From: Schistocephalus solidus
Lineage: Eukaryota > Platyhelminthes > Cestoda > Diphyllobothriidea > Diphyllobothriidae
Reading direction: 5' to 3'
Length of the DNA stretch: 64,000 nt
Assembly: GCA_017591395.1 (NCBI GenBank)
Contig: WEDG01004954.1
Span: 62,001 to 126,000 of the forward strand
Shown: piece by piece, positions 48,082 through 60,181 of the stretch
Numbering within the stretch: the first letter of the stretch is position 1
Layout: each line of letters begins with the position of its first letter
Made by a program: the position numbers and the translations under genes
Notes under the pieces: model-generated
Told to the model about the DNA's origin: nothing
What the model saw: only the letters and a program-made list of their open reading frames with translations
Database searches by the model: none

Positions 48082-48285
48082 TACTTACAGTCTCTAATAA
48101 TCCGACAGGTTTGCTTCAGTTCACTGAGTAGTTGCCTGCAACCAAGCGGAAACAAATCAAATTCAGCCAGTCTGGCTTCTAAAAGCAGATATGTAAGTTT
48201 CTTGACCATCTTCATAACCGCCGCCTCTACTCGTTCCAGCTGTAGCTAGTCCTTCTTAAACCACGGAAGCTAGACTTGAACGGCA
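48082..48285 (-). pseudogene. CR1-like LINE fragment (upstream half), split by gypsy-1
   Basis: On the minus strand: L-E-R-V-E-A-A-V-M-K-M-V-K-K-L, then L-A-E-F-D-L-F-P-L-G and T-C-R-I-I-R-D. It aligns with L-E-R-V-Q-R-K-A-T-K-M-V ... L-F-P-L ... T-F-R-I-V-K-G of the LINE at 56320-56475. 5'-truncated at about 48285. Confidence 0.8.
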
Positions 48286-48289
48286 TACT

Positions 48290-50500
48290 TAAATAAATAA
48301 ATAAATCAATTATATACCTTAGGTTCAGTGGGTCAATCATTAAAAACTTAGTATAGCGGTATAAATTAATACAAAATTGTTAATAAGTACTCTGTATGAA
48401 CAGCCATATAAACAGAAGAAATGAGTATTTTGGTAGGCATATCCGATTCATAAGGATGTGTCAATTTAAAACAGCAGACAAAATCTTTGAAATATACGGT
48501 GAACTAGGAAAGTAGCAGTTAAAAAGTACTCATATGGTTAAATCGGAGGTTGAGTTCAGTGAGCTGCAAATTTACCAAGAAAAACTAGGAGAACAAACTG
48601 CTTATCTAAAGCATTCCTAGCTAGATTTGATGAGATGTTTACGATGCCGTGGGATTGAACTGTGGTGTTGGTGACAACTTATGAGGGTTCTGAACGCTGC
48701 TTATCGTGGGAGACATCATACAACAGCCAGAGCTACTGTTTCACTCATCAGGGAGGTGAGACTGGCGGAGCTCATCGCAGACAACAAGGTTGAAACGAAG
48801 AAGGAACTGTTGAGGTCAGGAGCTCATCACCGAGATGCAACCTTGCTTACTGCATAGTCCACCGACAAAGTGGCGAAAACAAGAGAGCCCGTCACGATCA
48901 TCCACAGCCGCTGAGATCATCGACGGGGTTGCAAAAACGGAGGAACTCATCGGGGTTGTCAACATTTGGTAACGATCGTTGAAATGGAGGGGACATTAGT
49001 ATACTAGGATGGGAAGAACAAACATGTGGCACAGTCTTAACTTTATTTCCGGAAAGAAGAAATTATGTGATATAAAATCGCATATTTGTATAGCCTTTTC
49101 AGAAATTCGATCTGCATGAGGCGATAATGCTAGCTTATTCTTGTAACTAAGACCTAAGTCTCTTATGGTTGATCGTTCTAAAAGTGTACTTTTTTGAAAT
49201 ACTAGGTATCCAGGAAGCTTGATGGGACCACAACACATGAAAATACTCTTGGATGGAGAAAATTTCATCTGCCAAATATAGCTCCAACGTGAGAATGAAG
49301 GGCAGGGGACCAAGAACGTTGCCTTGTAAAACGCCACTCATGATCGGCTAAGGCGTTGAGAGGAATTTACCTACTAAGACCTTCTGGCTGTGGTTAGACA
49401 AGTAGGAATCAGTGAAGTCAAGGAGAGGAGCCCGGATGCCGAAGGCTTTCAGTTTCACTAGAAGACGTATGTGCAGTAGCTTCTCAAAGATTTGTTCAGG
49501 ACAAAGTAGATCAAAAATACTGACTGCTGTTCATTTTTAAGGGAAGTGATGGGTTCAAGAAAAGCTAAGCGATACACTTCGCCAAAAATCGAGAATTTAA
49601 GCAAAAAAAATTTTTATTAATTTTTCTAGACCGGGGGTTTGTTGAAAGCCTCGATAGTTATTTACGTCCGAACGAGATCCCGACGTAAAGACAGGAAGAA
49701 AAATAAATGCACTCCGTGAGTCAGGAAAGAATCCGTTTAAACTGAGAATAATTGGCTGAGCAATTGGGGAAGCTCGGAACTCTCTTGATATCTGAGTTTG
49801 GAAAACCATCAGTCCCCGAAGAGCGCGAGTATTTAGACGAATTATGTGCTTACGAATTAGTTCTAAGGAGAAATCAATGGCACTGATAAAATTGAATGAT
49901 AAAGGCGGAAATGTCGGAACCGGTTCAGATTCCAACGTAAGATGCTTTGCAAAGAAAGCACTAAACAATTCTCCCTTGTCATAGTTTTCGAGAAGGAAGT
50001 TCTTATCTCAATTTTGCAATGAAGGTATTTCAAAACCTGTCCGTCACATGCAAGACGAATCTTAGTGTATAATTGGATAATCCCAGCGATCCTTGGATAC
50101 ACGGATAATCAACTAGTATATTGATCTTTTAACTGCCTCCAGCATTTCTTCAGTCTTGGCAAAATAAATTGTGGAACGGTGGATTGGGAAGCGTAGGGAT
50201 TGAAAAGTTTGTTTGGCACAAATTCCATGATGTTATTTGGAATGACCGACATGAAGTCAGAAAGACTTGCCATGTCGTTAATGGAGGAGAGATGCTGCAA
50301 GCCAGTGAGTAAAAAAAGATTTAATTAAAGTTATATTTGCAAAGTGAAAAGCCTGATAGGTACGAACAGCGCTATCCCTTTTCGAAGAGGCAAGCGGTAG
50401 ACAAAGGCGTAAGCCTATTTTCCTCAAATACACTGAACTGAACAGTGAATAATTGTATATTTGTATATTTTGAAGGGTAACAGGCATTGCCCTTGATGAC
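48290..50500 (-). pseudogene. LINE-2: reverse transcriptase and 3' end (CR1/Jockey-like), decayed
   Basis: Minus-strand order: end of endonuclease/linker (50490-50110), RT N-terminus with S-G-S-R-S-D-V-N-N-Y-R-G (about 49650), S-G-V-L-Q-G-N-V-L-G-P (49340-49308), thumb with I-R-D-L-G-L-S-Y and V-L-P-I-L-V-Y (49200-49000), then a 3' untranslated region (48960-48305) homologous to 58290-58760. It ends in an AAAT-type tail (48290-48302). Multiple frames and stops. Its endonuclease lies at 51400-52010, beyond an inserted LINE. Confidence 0.75.
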
Positions 50501-50539
50501 CCTATTAATGTTAAGTTATCATTGCATGTGTACAGTCAA

Positions 50540-51400
50540 TATAAAACGTTGTAAATTTTAAAATGTTTGAGTCAAAGCATAAGATAACTTCAAACGCGTT
50601 TTTCACAGCCATAGGCGAAACATTGTGGAAGAAAAGTAGAGCCCGAAAGATTTTAAAAGGCTGGTTTTAAGAAATCATGCTGTGACAGTCGTCTTTTTGT
50701 CAAATACAATGCAATCAAGCCTTCTTTTAAAATCAATAATGCTTTCAGAGGTAACCATCTCGCTTGGTAAAGAGTTCCAAGGTCGAACCACTCGTTGGCT
50801 GAAACAAAACTTTCTGAGGTTCAATCGCGTGCGTTCGCTATTAACCTTGTAAGGATGACCACGCAGATGAGTTGTGCAGGCAAAGTCAAAAAAATCCTCC
50901 GATCTCAGGGTAGAATCATGGCTTCGGATAATCCGGAATGTCCAGAGCAGGCTACAACGTAAGTGCTGTAGGAAAGAGGAAATAAGTCAAGCTTTTTCAA
51001 TCTGTCTTGGTACGGTAAAGTCTTAAGACCATCAACCATCTTCGTTGCTCTCCGTTGCACCTGTTCGAGGGGGTCAACATCTTTCTTCATCCACGGTATC
51101 CAAGCTGGTACTCCGTAATCTAAATGTGGTCTCACAAAGGCGCCATAGACTTTTCCGAATAGATCAGGGTGGAATATTTTAAACGCACGTCTGATCCAAT
51201 GTAGTGTACATGTCGCCTCCTGGACTGCTTTCTTACAGTGTTCTGAGGGCATCAAATTCGCAGTTGTCCACATGCCCAGATCTTTGTATGTTTCGACCTC
51301 TTTTAATGTAGTGCCATTAATAAAGTACTGGTGTCTCAGAGATACTTTTCGACCGGCGCTTAGATGTAGGATCACGCACTTGGATACATTAAATTAAATG
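50540..51400 (-). pseudogene. LINE-3: 5'-truncated CR1-like copy inserted in LINE-2
   Basis: Minus strand: F-N-V-S-K-C-V-I-L-H-L, Y-K-D-L-G-M-W, F-V-R-P-H-L-D-Y-G-V-P-A-W, L-E-Q-V-Q-R-R-A-T-K-M-V and L-F-P-L. After a frameshift come T-T-H-L-R-G-H-P-Y-K-V and W-N-S-L-P-S-E, to a stop near 50668. Same family as the LINE at 52.5-56.9 kb. About 220 codons are nearly intact. Confidence 0.8.
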
Positions 51401-52010
51401 GGAACCCTCGAAAAGGCCCTGCTTAAAATCAACTTAGAGGGAAGCAATGTCATTTTTGAAATCAGGTCTAAAATAAGATTGTCTCTCATTGAAGAACGGA
51501 CCATCGAAGACCAATATGAAAGATTCATGGGATCTAGGGCCAGGCTGAAATCTGGGTGAAAAAATTTTAAAATCCTGTATATTTCAGGAAAATTAAAGTC
51601 GTTATTGGACTTCGAAACCAATTTTAAAATTTCACAAAGTTTTGCATCATCATCATCATTATCATAAGCATCATCGGATTCTGAATTAGGTTGGTTGTAA
51701 ATGCTTCGAATAATCGCCTTTCTTCAGGATGACATGATAATAGATGCGAAGCAGTGATAACCAGCAAATGACGTGGCAACAATATTGAAAGGGAAGGGCT
51801 TAGAAAAGCTTTGTATCGATAAGACAACCACCACCACGCTCAATAATGTGGTCTTGATGGTAGAGATCATTCTGTTCCATGACAAGCAAAGAGACGGAAT
51901 TTAAGGGATGAGTTCAAGATTAAGTTGCACATAAAACATCGGATATTAACTCGAAAGCAATGTCTCTGAGTTGATCCATTTTATTTATATTAGACCTAGC
52001 ATTAAGTATT
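51400..52010 (-). pseudogene. LINE-2 endonuclease fragment
   Basis: Minus strand: I-L-N-A-R-S ... K-M-D-Q-L-R-D-I-A-F-E-L, then A-T followed by stop codons where the E and W of the endonuclease motif E-S-W stand. Next E-R-G-G-G-C-L-I, and D-F-N-F-P-E-I. These are APE-endonuclease landmarks of LINEs. A short (ATC)n run encodes Asp repeats near 51650. It belongs upstream of 50490 in the same element. Confidence 0.65.
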
Positions 52011-52538
52011 TTGCTATCCGGTGTAGTTTGAGTAGTTTGAGTAGTCAAGGTCGTGTGCAAATAACCACCAATTATTTGCTCTCCAACTTGGACAATTTGA
52101 TCTTCGTTACCACTTCACTAGGACTGATCCGGACAATACTGTTTCAACTGCATGTACTTACTTGCTTCCTGCTCATCTGGAATTCTTTTTTGTGCAGAAA
52201 TTCGTCAAAAAACGGATCAAATTGGAATTTGTTTATCATCTTATTCAAGTTGACTGCGCAGGCTCTGCACCAATAAAAACTGAGAACCACTCAGGGAACC
52301 AAACGTGTACAACCTCGTGAAGATCTGAAGTTATCCAGGACCTTTGATATCTCCGAACGGCTGAGTCGTTCCTGAATATCCTTCATACCGTTTATAGTAT
52401 TTTTCAAAAGCGTTTTTGAACAAGTATAAACATGTTTTGCTCATATTGCATTAAAAACTCGCCATACTCCAAAGCCAGTCGGAAATTTTCGTTATACGCT
52501 CAAAGGAGAACATACTTTTTCCCAGTGTTTTAACATTT
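52011..52538. other. Gap between LINE-2 and the plus-strand LINE
   Basis: Probably 5' untranslated sequence of one or both LINEs. No feature recognised. Confidence 0.3.
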
Positions 52539-53840
52539 ATGGACTCAAAACAATTGTTTGCTAGCAACAGAACCAGTCACGGAACTTCCTTTAAAGGAAA
52601 GCCTGTTGAGCTGGCTTCGACATCCACGACTGGCACTCCATCAGTTTATACTTGTAACCAAAAACCAGCAAAGCGCGCAAAAAGCGTAATGGCAGCCAAA
52701 TCCGTTGGCTACGAGGACGAATCTTGCGTTGGATGTTCTTATATTTTTACTAAGAGTTCAAAAACTGGAAAATGAGCTTGCAGACTTAAGGAAGCTCTTG
52801 CAAGATAACATTACTCGACGAAATACGCTTAGCAATATTCCAGTTAAAAAGGCAGTGACTAAAGCACGAAAAGTATCAAAAACTACAACTGGTTACAGCT
52901 CACAATGTTCGGACGCGATTACCCTTAACGACCGGATAACAGGAGCACAGTCTCTGAATCCTACGGACGACGACCAGAGCAAACCACAAATCTCATCCTG
53001 CTATCTTGGGTGTTATAAAGAGCCCGTAGTTGAATCCGAAGAAACAAACGAGTGGCAAGCTGCAATGGGGAAACACCACAACAGGAGGACAAAGTCACAA
53101 TCAACTCTGATGGATTCATTGAAGCCTTCAGATGAGAGTTTGGTCAGAGGTAGACTTAATCCCAACGAGAGCTCTGTAAACCGTTCTCGTGCCCCTAAGG
53201 AGAACTCAGGAGGAAGCGAAAATTCCAAGTACCAGGATCGACAACAGTGTTTAGTTATTCAGGGTTTGCACGAGTCAACTGCAGTCCGACCAGAAGACCG
53301 TGTCACCGAAGACCTTGCTTCGTTTAATGGCCTCCTAAACCAGTTGCTCCCACCGGGCGTGGAAGTAAAAGTTATTAAAGCATTCCGGATCGGCAAAAGT
53401 CTGAAGACAGCCTAGGAACGCCACGACCGCGACCGCTGAAAATAATGCTAGAGAGCAAAGACCAAATCAAGGCGATCCTATCCAAAAAAACTAACCTACG
53501 TCACTCGCATAAAGAGGTTTTTTCAACCGGACTACTCCCCTGCGGAAAGGCTGAAACGCCGGGAACTTGTCTTGGAACTACAATCAAGACTGAAGGCTGG
53601 CGAACACAATCTGGCTATTTTCAAGGGGAAGGTAGTTCAAAAGAATACGAATTTTCCATTGAACCAACCGATTGTTCTGAGGACAACGGCAGCCACCTCA
53701 CTAACGCCAAAACCATCAGGGAACCAATTGCCCAAAGAGATGTCAGAACTGATTCCGTAACGCCCAGCGTTCTCACTAAAGAAACCAGAGTTACCGAAAA
53801 TCATCACGAAACGGAAAAAGACATACGACCTTGACGTTAG
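52539..53840 (+). pseudogene. LINE-6 ORF1
   Basis: A short Ser/Thr-rich start is followed, in another frame, by a coiled-coil stretch (L-E-N-E-L-A-D-L-R-K-L-L) at about 52760 and then an RRM-like strand (Q-C-L-V-I-Q-G-L-H-E-S ... V-I-K-A-F-R-I-G-K). The frame breaks near 53413. Downstream pieces S-K-D-Q-I-K-A-I-L and R-L-K-R-R-E-L in two frames complete a typical LINE ORF1 RNA-binding protein. Confidence 0.65.
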
Positions 53841-53879
53841 AGGAGACGCAGTTGGGCCCATAAAATTGACAAACGCAAC

Positions 53880-55036
53880 AGGAAATTTGGTTGGCGCAAA
53901 ATTGAAGTGCTTGTATACAAATGCGCAAAAGCCTTTTATCAAAACTTGATGAGTTAAAAATTTGCCTTGCCGAAGTATCTCCGGATGTGATAGCAGTAAC
54001 CGAAACCTGGCTGTCGGGCAGTATTCTAGATAGCGAAATAACATTGTCTGGGTACCAAATATATCGGAGGGACAGAGAAAACCGACAGGGTGGTGGAATA
54101 ATTGTGTATGTGAAAGACGTGCTAATAGTGTCTGACAAGACGAGCAAGTTTGCGTGCAGCACTGAAGCCACATGGTTGAACATCAAGGCTCTTGGCTCTC
54201 CATGTCTAGATGTCCTCATTGTCTATCGGCCACCTAGGATAGACCGAGTCGCGGACACCCACTTGTTGGAACAATTAGAAAAGTTCTCCAGTAGACCTAA
54301 TGTAATGATTATGGGTGACTTCAACGCACCAGGAATTAACTGGAGCACTGTTCAATCATCATGCCCGAAATCAACTTTTGATTATGTTTTTCTGCAAAAG
54401 ACCTTGAATGCACTCCTCACACAGCATGTCCCTTTCCCCACCAGAACACGTGAAGGACAAAGGGCTAACTGTCTTGACCTGGTTTTCACGAAAACATCAG
54501 GCAGCATTGACGAGATTATTTCAATGCCTCCTCTCGGTCGTAGTGATCATGTGGTGCTTATGTGGGACTACTCCTTATTCTCCCTTGCACCTGCTATAGA
54601 GGAAAAACGGCGTAACGTTTGGCGAGGAAACTTTCATCAGATGCGAGCAGATATAACACACATCAACTGGACCTCAATATTTTCGAGCACCGTAAACGAA
54701 GATTGGGAGTCTTTCCGAAATGTTCTTCTGCAACTTATTGACAACCACTGCCCGCTAACGAGTGTCCATCACAGCAAGCGTCCTGGGTGGCTAGACAGCA
54801 ACTTAAAAAGGGAAATAAACAGGAAGCACAAGTTGTGGAGAAAATATTGCGAGTCTAATCAAGTCGCCTATTTTAATAAGTATAAAGCACAGAGAAACAA
54901 AATGAGAAGCCTTTTTCTTACAACGCGAAGAGAATTTGAGAAGACTTTGCTGCAAAAGGCAACGCAGAATCCAAAGTTAGTCTACAGTTACCTCCGTAGA
55001 TGTACAAGGAATAAACATCAAAATACCGCTGATTAA
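53880..55036 (+). pseudogene. LINE-6 ORF2, endonuclease and linker
   Basis: 371 codons open from 53921, preceded in another frame by C-L-Y-T-N-A-Q. APE endonuclease landmarks: V-T-E-T-W-L-S, G-G-G-I-I-V-Y-V, L-I-V-Y-R-P-P, M-I-M-G-D-F-N-A-P-G-I-N-W, D-L-V-F-T-K and G-R-S-D-H-V-V. All catalytic residues I can place (E, D, N, H) are present. The antisense frames are shadows. Confidence 0.88.
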
Positions 55037-56720
55037 GACTGCCGTGGGCGTCGAAATTTCTGAAAACAGGGAAAAAGCCGAGTACTTTTTCACAGTTCTA
55101 CCGCTCAGTCTTCACAAACGAGGCCAGGTTCCTTCGTCCCTCAGTGGATAACCCGCCGACTGAAAGCATTAGCCACATAATTTTCTCAGAATTTTTGATC
55201 CAAAAGGAATTAAAAGAACTAAAAAGAGTCGAAATCCCCAGGACCAGACGAGCTTCCACCCAAGCTTCTGAAAGAACTCGCCAATGAACTTTCCGCACCT
55301 TTGTCAGTGCTCTTTCAAAAAGTCCTTTGACTCCGGAACACTTCCTTTCGATTGGAAAGCTGGCACATATAACTCCCTTGTACAAAAGCGGTAGCCGGGC
55401 GTCAGTGACAAACTACAGGCCCATAAGGTTAACATGCATCCTTGGCAAGATTATGGAAAGGATCATCAAGAGCGAATTGGTGAAATTCCTAGAGACTCAT
55501 AATTTGTTATCAAGCTGTCAACACGGGTTCAGAAAAGGAAGATCATGCACAACGAATTTGCTGTATTCGATCCAGAGGTGGACCCAAGCACTTGAAGATA
55601 GACACGCGGTTCACATTGCCTTCATTGACTTTCAAAAAGGCCTTCGATACTGTGCCGCACGAGAGACTGCTTTACAAGCTAGAAAGAATTGGAATCAGAG
55701 GTAACCTCCTCAAGTGGATCGAAAACTTCCTCGTGGGTCGGCGCCAGGTTGTGTGCATCGGCCAAGAGAGGTCAAGGTCTGCTGCGGTCGAGAGTGGGGT
55801 TCCTCAGGGTTCAGTACTAGGGCCAATACTGTTTTTTAATATACGTGAACGATTGTGTCAGGAATCTCGACTGTGAAGCAGCAATGTTTGCCGACGACAT
55901 TGAAATCTGGAATGTAATCCAGAGCCCTGCTGACGAAGATAAACTGCAGATCAACCCTAACTCGGTTGGAGGAGTGGTCGAATCATTGGCTTTTGCGGTT
56001 CAACGTCGATAAGTGTACAATACTTCGCTTAGGCAACCCATCTGGATCTGCCGAAAGTAGAAGTTACTTTCTCAACGGTGAAGCCTTTAAAAGACGTGGA
56101 AACCCAAAAGGACCTCGGTGTGCTGATGACCACCACCTTAAAACCATCGTCTCACTGCTCGAAAGTGGCGAAGAGGGGCAATTTCGGTGTTGCATGCCAT
56201 CAGACGAGCCTTTTTGGATTTCGATGAAGATCTTTTTGCTAAGACCTTTGGAACATTCATTAGGCCACATTTGGAATATGCTATGCACGCCTGGAAACCC
56301 TGGACAGTTCAAGATCAGAAATGCCTCGAAAGAGTACAGAGGAAAGCCACCAAAATGGTTAGAAGTCAAAGCTCCTTGCCATATCCCACCCGCCTAATGA
56401 ATCTTAATCTGTTCCCTTTGAGTTATGGGCAAATGCGTGGTGATCTCCTGCAGACATTCCGCATTGTGAAGGGATTGGATTGTTGCCTGGAATTCTCGGA
56501 CTTCTTTGAATTTGCCACCACGACCCATCTCCGAGGTCACCCATTGAAACTGCGTGTCCAGCAGGCGAGACTGGATGTGCGCAAGTTCTCCTTCTCTGTC
56601 AGAGTGGTTAAACCATGGAATGCCCTCCCTGAAGACGTTGTGATGTCACCATCGCTGTAAAGCTTTAAAAGGAACCTTGACAGTTTTATGTTCCGCAACG
56701 AGCCTGAGCGATGAGGCATT
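55037..56720 (+). pseudogene. LINE-6 ORF2, reverse transcriptase and C-terminus
   Basis: Pieces in changing frames: Y-K-S-G-S-R-A-S-V-T-N-Y-R-P-I, H-G-F-R-K-G-R-S-C-T, I-D-F-Q-K then K-A-F-D-T-V-P-H across a frameshift near 55640, S-G-V-P-Q-G-S-V-L-G-P, F-A-D-D (about 55890), the F-N-V-D-K-C region, and R-P-H-L-E-Y-A-M-H-A-W. The C-terminus ends R-N-L-D-S-F-M-F-R after an in-frame TAA at 56658. The catalytic Asp pair is kept. Confidence 0.85.
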
Positions 56721-56867
56721 TATCTTAACCCTCGAGAGTCGTGCACCACTTGTCAAATTTTATGACCGCCTTTTGTACCTTGGCAACCCACACGGTTTCT
56801 CTGTATACCGCACTTAATTTTACGTTACAAATAGGGTACTCAAAGGCCCATGCCTATTTCCCTCAAT

Positions 56868-56893
56868 AAATTGAATTGAATTGAATTGAATTG
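56868..56893 (+). repeat. (ATTGA)n LINE 3' tail
   Basis: Five ATTGA units directly after CCTCAATAA; a simple-repeat tail is usual for CR1-group LINEs. Confidence 0.85.
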
Positions 56894-58284
56894 AGTATCC
56901 AAACTAGGGTGAACGTTATTTGTAAAACAATGTGGAGGTGGGATATTAAGTTGGAAGTTATTGTGGCTTGGAGAGTAACTGCCAACTGCGCCAGAACGAT
57001 TGGTATGAGGAATTTCATTAACAAAAGGCTGAGAGGGATATCTAAAAGGTATAGGAATGAACTTTCCGATATCGACCGGGATATGCCTGTTGGTAGATTA
57101 AACGGAATGACGGGAAGTAAAGATGGAATATAGAGGCTGGTGTGAGAGGGTCAGCAGCTATAAGAATTAAGTGATGGAAAGTCGGGTCTTTTATACCGGT
57201 TAACATGGTTAGGGTTTTTGCCTGTTGGAGAGGCTTGGTTGGTTTTGGAAAAGGCAGTTTACGATTACTGAGAACTGCGCTTTCTTGCTTTTCAGTCTAA
57301 GTTAGATTTACTTCCTTCGGACGACCTGCCTTAGGTGATATATTTAGGGGTATAAGAGGAGCCGTGGGGTTATGGTACGAGCTTGTTTGTGGAGGGTTAA
57401 ATAAGATGTCTTTAAAGGGAGATGATAGTGGATTTTGCATTTGAAGTACGCTATTCATGCGGAGTGACTTGGAAAATTTCACGGGGACGGCTGCAGATCT
57501 GCGTTTAATAAGGGAAGCAATCGGTCTAAATGCTTCAGACGGGTTAGATGGTATAACTGATTAAGATCGATTTGCGGACATTATAGGTGGGCTAAAAGCA
57601 CCGGAAATATAATCAAATGGCCGTTGGGAAACGAAGTAGAAGGCGGAGTGCAGGGGTTGTCCGAATTGGACATCCGAGGAGATGGGTTAACCGGTGCATT
57701 TAGGTTAGTGGAAAAACATCCAGACTTAAGAGTAGGCTGATAAGTTGATGATATTTTTGACTGGAGGGACCCATTTCTTCGCTCCATTGGTGCAAGCTCT
57801 CGACAAATTAACCATACTTATTTCCAAGTAGCGAGAAATTGGACCTCGTTGAGCAAAGCTGGAGTCCTCCTCGAGTGTTCAAAACAATTTAAGTGAGATA
57901 GGATGATTCTTGCTACACGAAAAGAGGCACTTTGCTTGCCTTTTGTAGTTGAAACTACTGGAGTACAAAAGGCCATAGCATAATCAACTGGGCATCTGTG
58001 TATGGGAGAATTTTGTAAAATAAAATTATGTTTACGTTTCTGTCTGTCAAAGGCCCCACCGACGATCAAGTAAACAAGAGATTTGAGGCGTCTGCAGACC
58101 TGAGAGAGAACATCAGATGTTTGAAAATCCAGCAGATTACCAGGTAGAGATAAAACAGATCCAAACATCATCATGAAGTCATTGCCGTTCTGGAAAGCGG
58201 ACAGCTCAAGCTGTTTAGCTTTAACTATGGGTTGCATATTTGGGTCAATGTTCCAACTACTAGGTTCAATCGAGCATTAATAAT
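56894..58284 (-). other. Possible LINE ORF1 remnants
   Basis: Minus frames at 57818-58237 (139 codons, with a strand Y-L-I-V-G-G-A-F-D-R-Q-K-R resembling the RRM part of LINE ORF1), 57581-57787 and 57297-57482 (Pro/Ser-rich). The assignment is weak. The plus frame at 56891-57133 is not recognised. Confidence 0.3.
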
Positions 58285-59035
58285 CATAATAATAAATTGT
58301 TTATTTAAGGCCCAGAGGGGCCTATAATTACAAACTTAGTATCGTGGCATAAAAAAATACAAAGTAGATAATAGCTGCACTGAGTGAGCAGCCATATGAA
58401 AAGCAGAAATATGTAGTATGGTAGGTACATCTGAGCCATAACGATTTGTCATTTTTTAAACCACATTCAGCAATCTTTGTAATATACCTTGAACAAGGGA
58501 GTAAACAGTTAAAATAACTCCTATGGTTAAATCTGTGGCGGAGTTCATCGAGCCGGCAATAAAAAAAACAAGGATAAAAATTTTTTTCCCTAGTAAATTA
58601 ATAGCTAGAGTTGATGGGGTTGGTACGATGCAATTGGGTAGTATTAGGATGTTGCTGACAACGTTTGAGGGTTCGGAACGCTCCTTGTCGGGTGCGAAAG
58701 CATCATAAACCGCCACGATCATGAACAGATCCTGGAGACCATCGTCCATCAAGATTATGCGATGCTAGTTAAAAAGGAGGGGAAGAAAATGTGAATGCAA
58801 AAATTGTCTCTGCAGAGGATGATGAAAATATTTTTAAAAACAAATATAATATCAAGGCAACTGTTTAAATACCAGGAGGACCCTTTTAAAAATCCAAAAG
58901 TTGCGAGTTTGGGAAGGAAACAGAGTATAAGGACTTTATATCTTCCGCAGTTAAAAGATTGAGTAATTTGGTTTTGAAAATAGCTAATTTAGACGACAAC
59001 CTAATTTCCGGTGGAAGATTATTCCATATGAAGGC
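58285..59035 (-). pseudogene. LINE-5: 3' untranslated region and C-terminus, cut by gypsy-2
   Basis: The C-terminal codons on the minus strand from 59034 read A-F-I-W-N-N-L-P-P-E-I-R-L-S-S-K-L-A-I-F-K, the usual end of LINE ORF2. Downstream, 58760-58290 matches the 3' untranslated region of LINE-2 and ends at TTAAGGCCCAGAGGGGCC...TTATTATTAT. The upstream part of this LINE must lie to the right of 64000, beyond gypsy-2. Confidence 0.75.
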
Positions 59036-59531
59036 TGTAGTGAAGACGAGGGTCGAAACTGCTAAGAACCGAGGTGTACAAAATAAATTAACGCTAAGTG
59101 GAGAATTGTGTCTAAACTACAAACGACAAAAGGACGGCAAAAATATCAGAGGATTGTTAGAATGCAGACTCACGAAAAAACGCAGCTTCTAGATAGCGGG
59201 TGTTGTTGAGGATTTTAATGAACTTTGAGCTAGATCCAGAAAGCTATACATCAAGGATGAAGAGCAGAGTCAGGAGTTCAATTGAGACGGCGATCAGTAG
59301 AATGCAATCAAGAAATGAAGATCAATCATTGCAATTGACTGAAAGTAATTGAGAGAGATCAGTACAATCAAGAGTGCAGCGGTGACATGCAGCAGCGAAA
59401 ACAGAAGACGTCCAAAATGCCGGTTGAAGCTGGCTGTTTTTATTTTTATTTAGCACATTAAAACAAGCGTACATAAAGATTCAGGTGAACAAGAATGAAA
59501 CAAACATGTAAATTATACAAATACCTACACA
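59036..59531 (-). repeat. Gypsy-2 3' LTR
   Basis: About 496 bp, starting TGTGTAGG next to the polypurine tract and ending at about 59036 (plus-strand TGTAGTGAAGACGAGGG). The left edge is set by comparison with 63765 onward, offset 4729 bp. Confidence 0.85.
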
Positions 59532-59532
59532 A

Positions 59533-59542
59533 CTCCCCCACC
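59533..59542 (-). other. Gypsy-2 polypurine tract
   Basis: GGTGGGGGAG on the minus strand next to the 3' LTR start. Confidence 0.6.
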
Positions 59543-59590
59543 AGAGTGTTTGTTGCACAAAAAAACGCTCGATTAAAAAAAACAAAAAAA

Positions 59591-60181
59591 TTATACGAAA
59601 AAGTCCTTAAGATTGGCAGGAAAATGGATATGTCTACCAGAACGAGAGGAAATGCGTTGTGGTGAAGAAGATGTAGCAAAACGTGTGGGTGGGGTGGTCG
59701 AGTGTGAAGGTTGAGTGGAAGGGATTGACATCGGTGGAATGGATGGTGACGGTGCGGAGTAATTGGATGGAGCAACGGGCGGTGGGACGCACTCAAGATA
59801 AGCTGGCTTGAGTCTGTCGATGGAGACTGTGTCAGTCTTGTCAGCCTTCTGTATGACGTAATACTTGTCCATCCGTTGAAGCACCTTGTAAGGGCCATCA
59901 TAAGGTGAACAAAGAGGCTTGCGAACTGCGTTATGCCGGACGAAGACGAATGGAGCAGATTTAAGGTCGTCTTGCACAAAAACGCGTTTGGATGTCAGGC
60001 GAGTGGGAGTTGGACGCAATTGAGCCATGCGCTGTTTCAATTGTTGATCAAAAGCATTCGACAAGCTAGTGTCTACGGTGAGAGGCTGCACAAATTCACC
60101 GGGAAGGCGGAGAGGTGTACCGTATACAAGTTCTGCCGTAGTACACTGAATGTCCTCTTTGACAGCTGATCGAATACCCAA
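59591..60181 (-). pseudogene. Gypsy-2 integrase C-terminal part
   Basis: Continues in another frame: [16 protein letters not shown], then F-V-R-H-N-A-V-R-K-P-L, Y-D-G-P-Y-K-V-L and D-R-L-K-P-A-Y. This is the G-P-Y/F-type C-terminal domain. A Pro/Ser/Thr tail ends L-K-D-F-F-V. Confidence 0.88.

Larger units (their letters stand above)
52539..56893 (+). mobile_element. LINE-6: CR1-like LINE with ORF1 and ORF2, nearly full length, disabled
   Basis: Plus strand. ORF1 (52539-53840) and ORF2 (about 53880-56720) are followed by a short 3' untranslated region and a pentamer tail (ATTGA)n ending at 56893, rather than poly(A). The ATG at 52539 is the first ORF1 start seen. At least six frame breaks occur. 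Related truncated copies lie at 42790-42995/48082-48285 and 50540-51400. Confidence 0.85.

Noticed and set aside
53637..54219. Minus frames of 178 and 142 codons
   Set aside because: Antisense to the LINE endonuclease, whose motifs are explicit on the plus strand.
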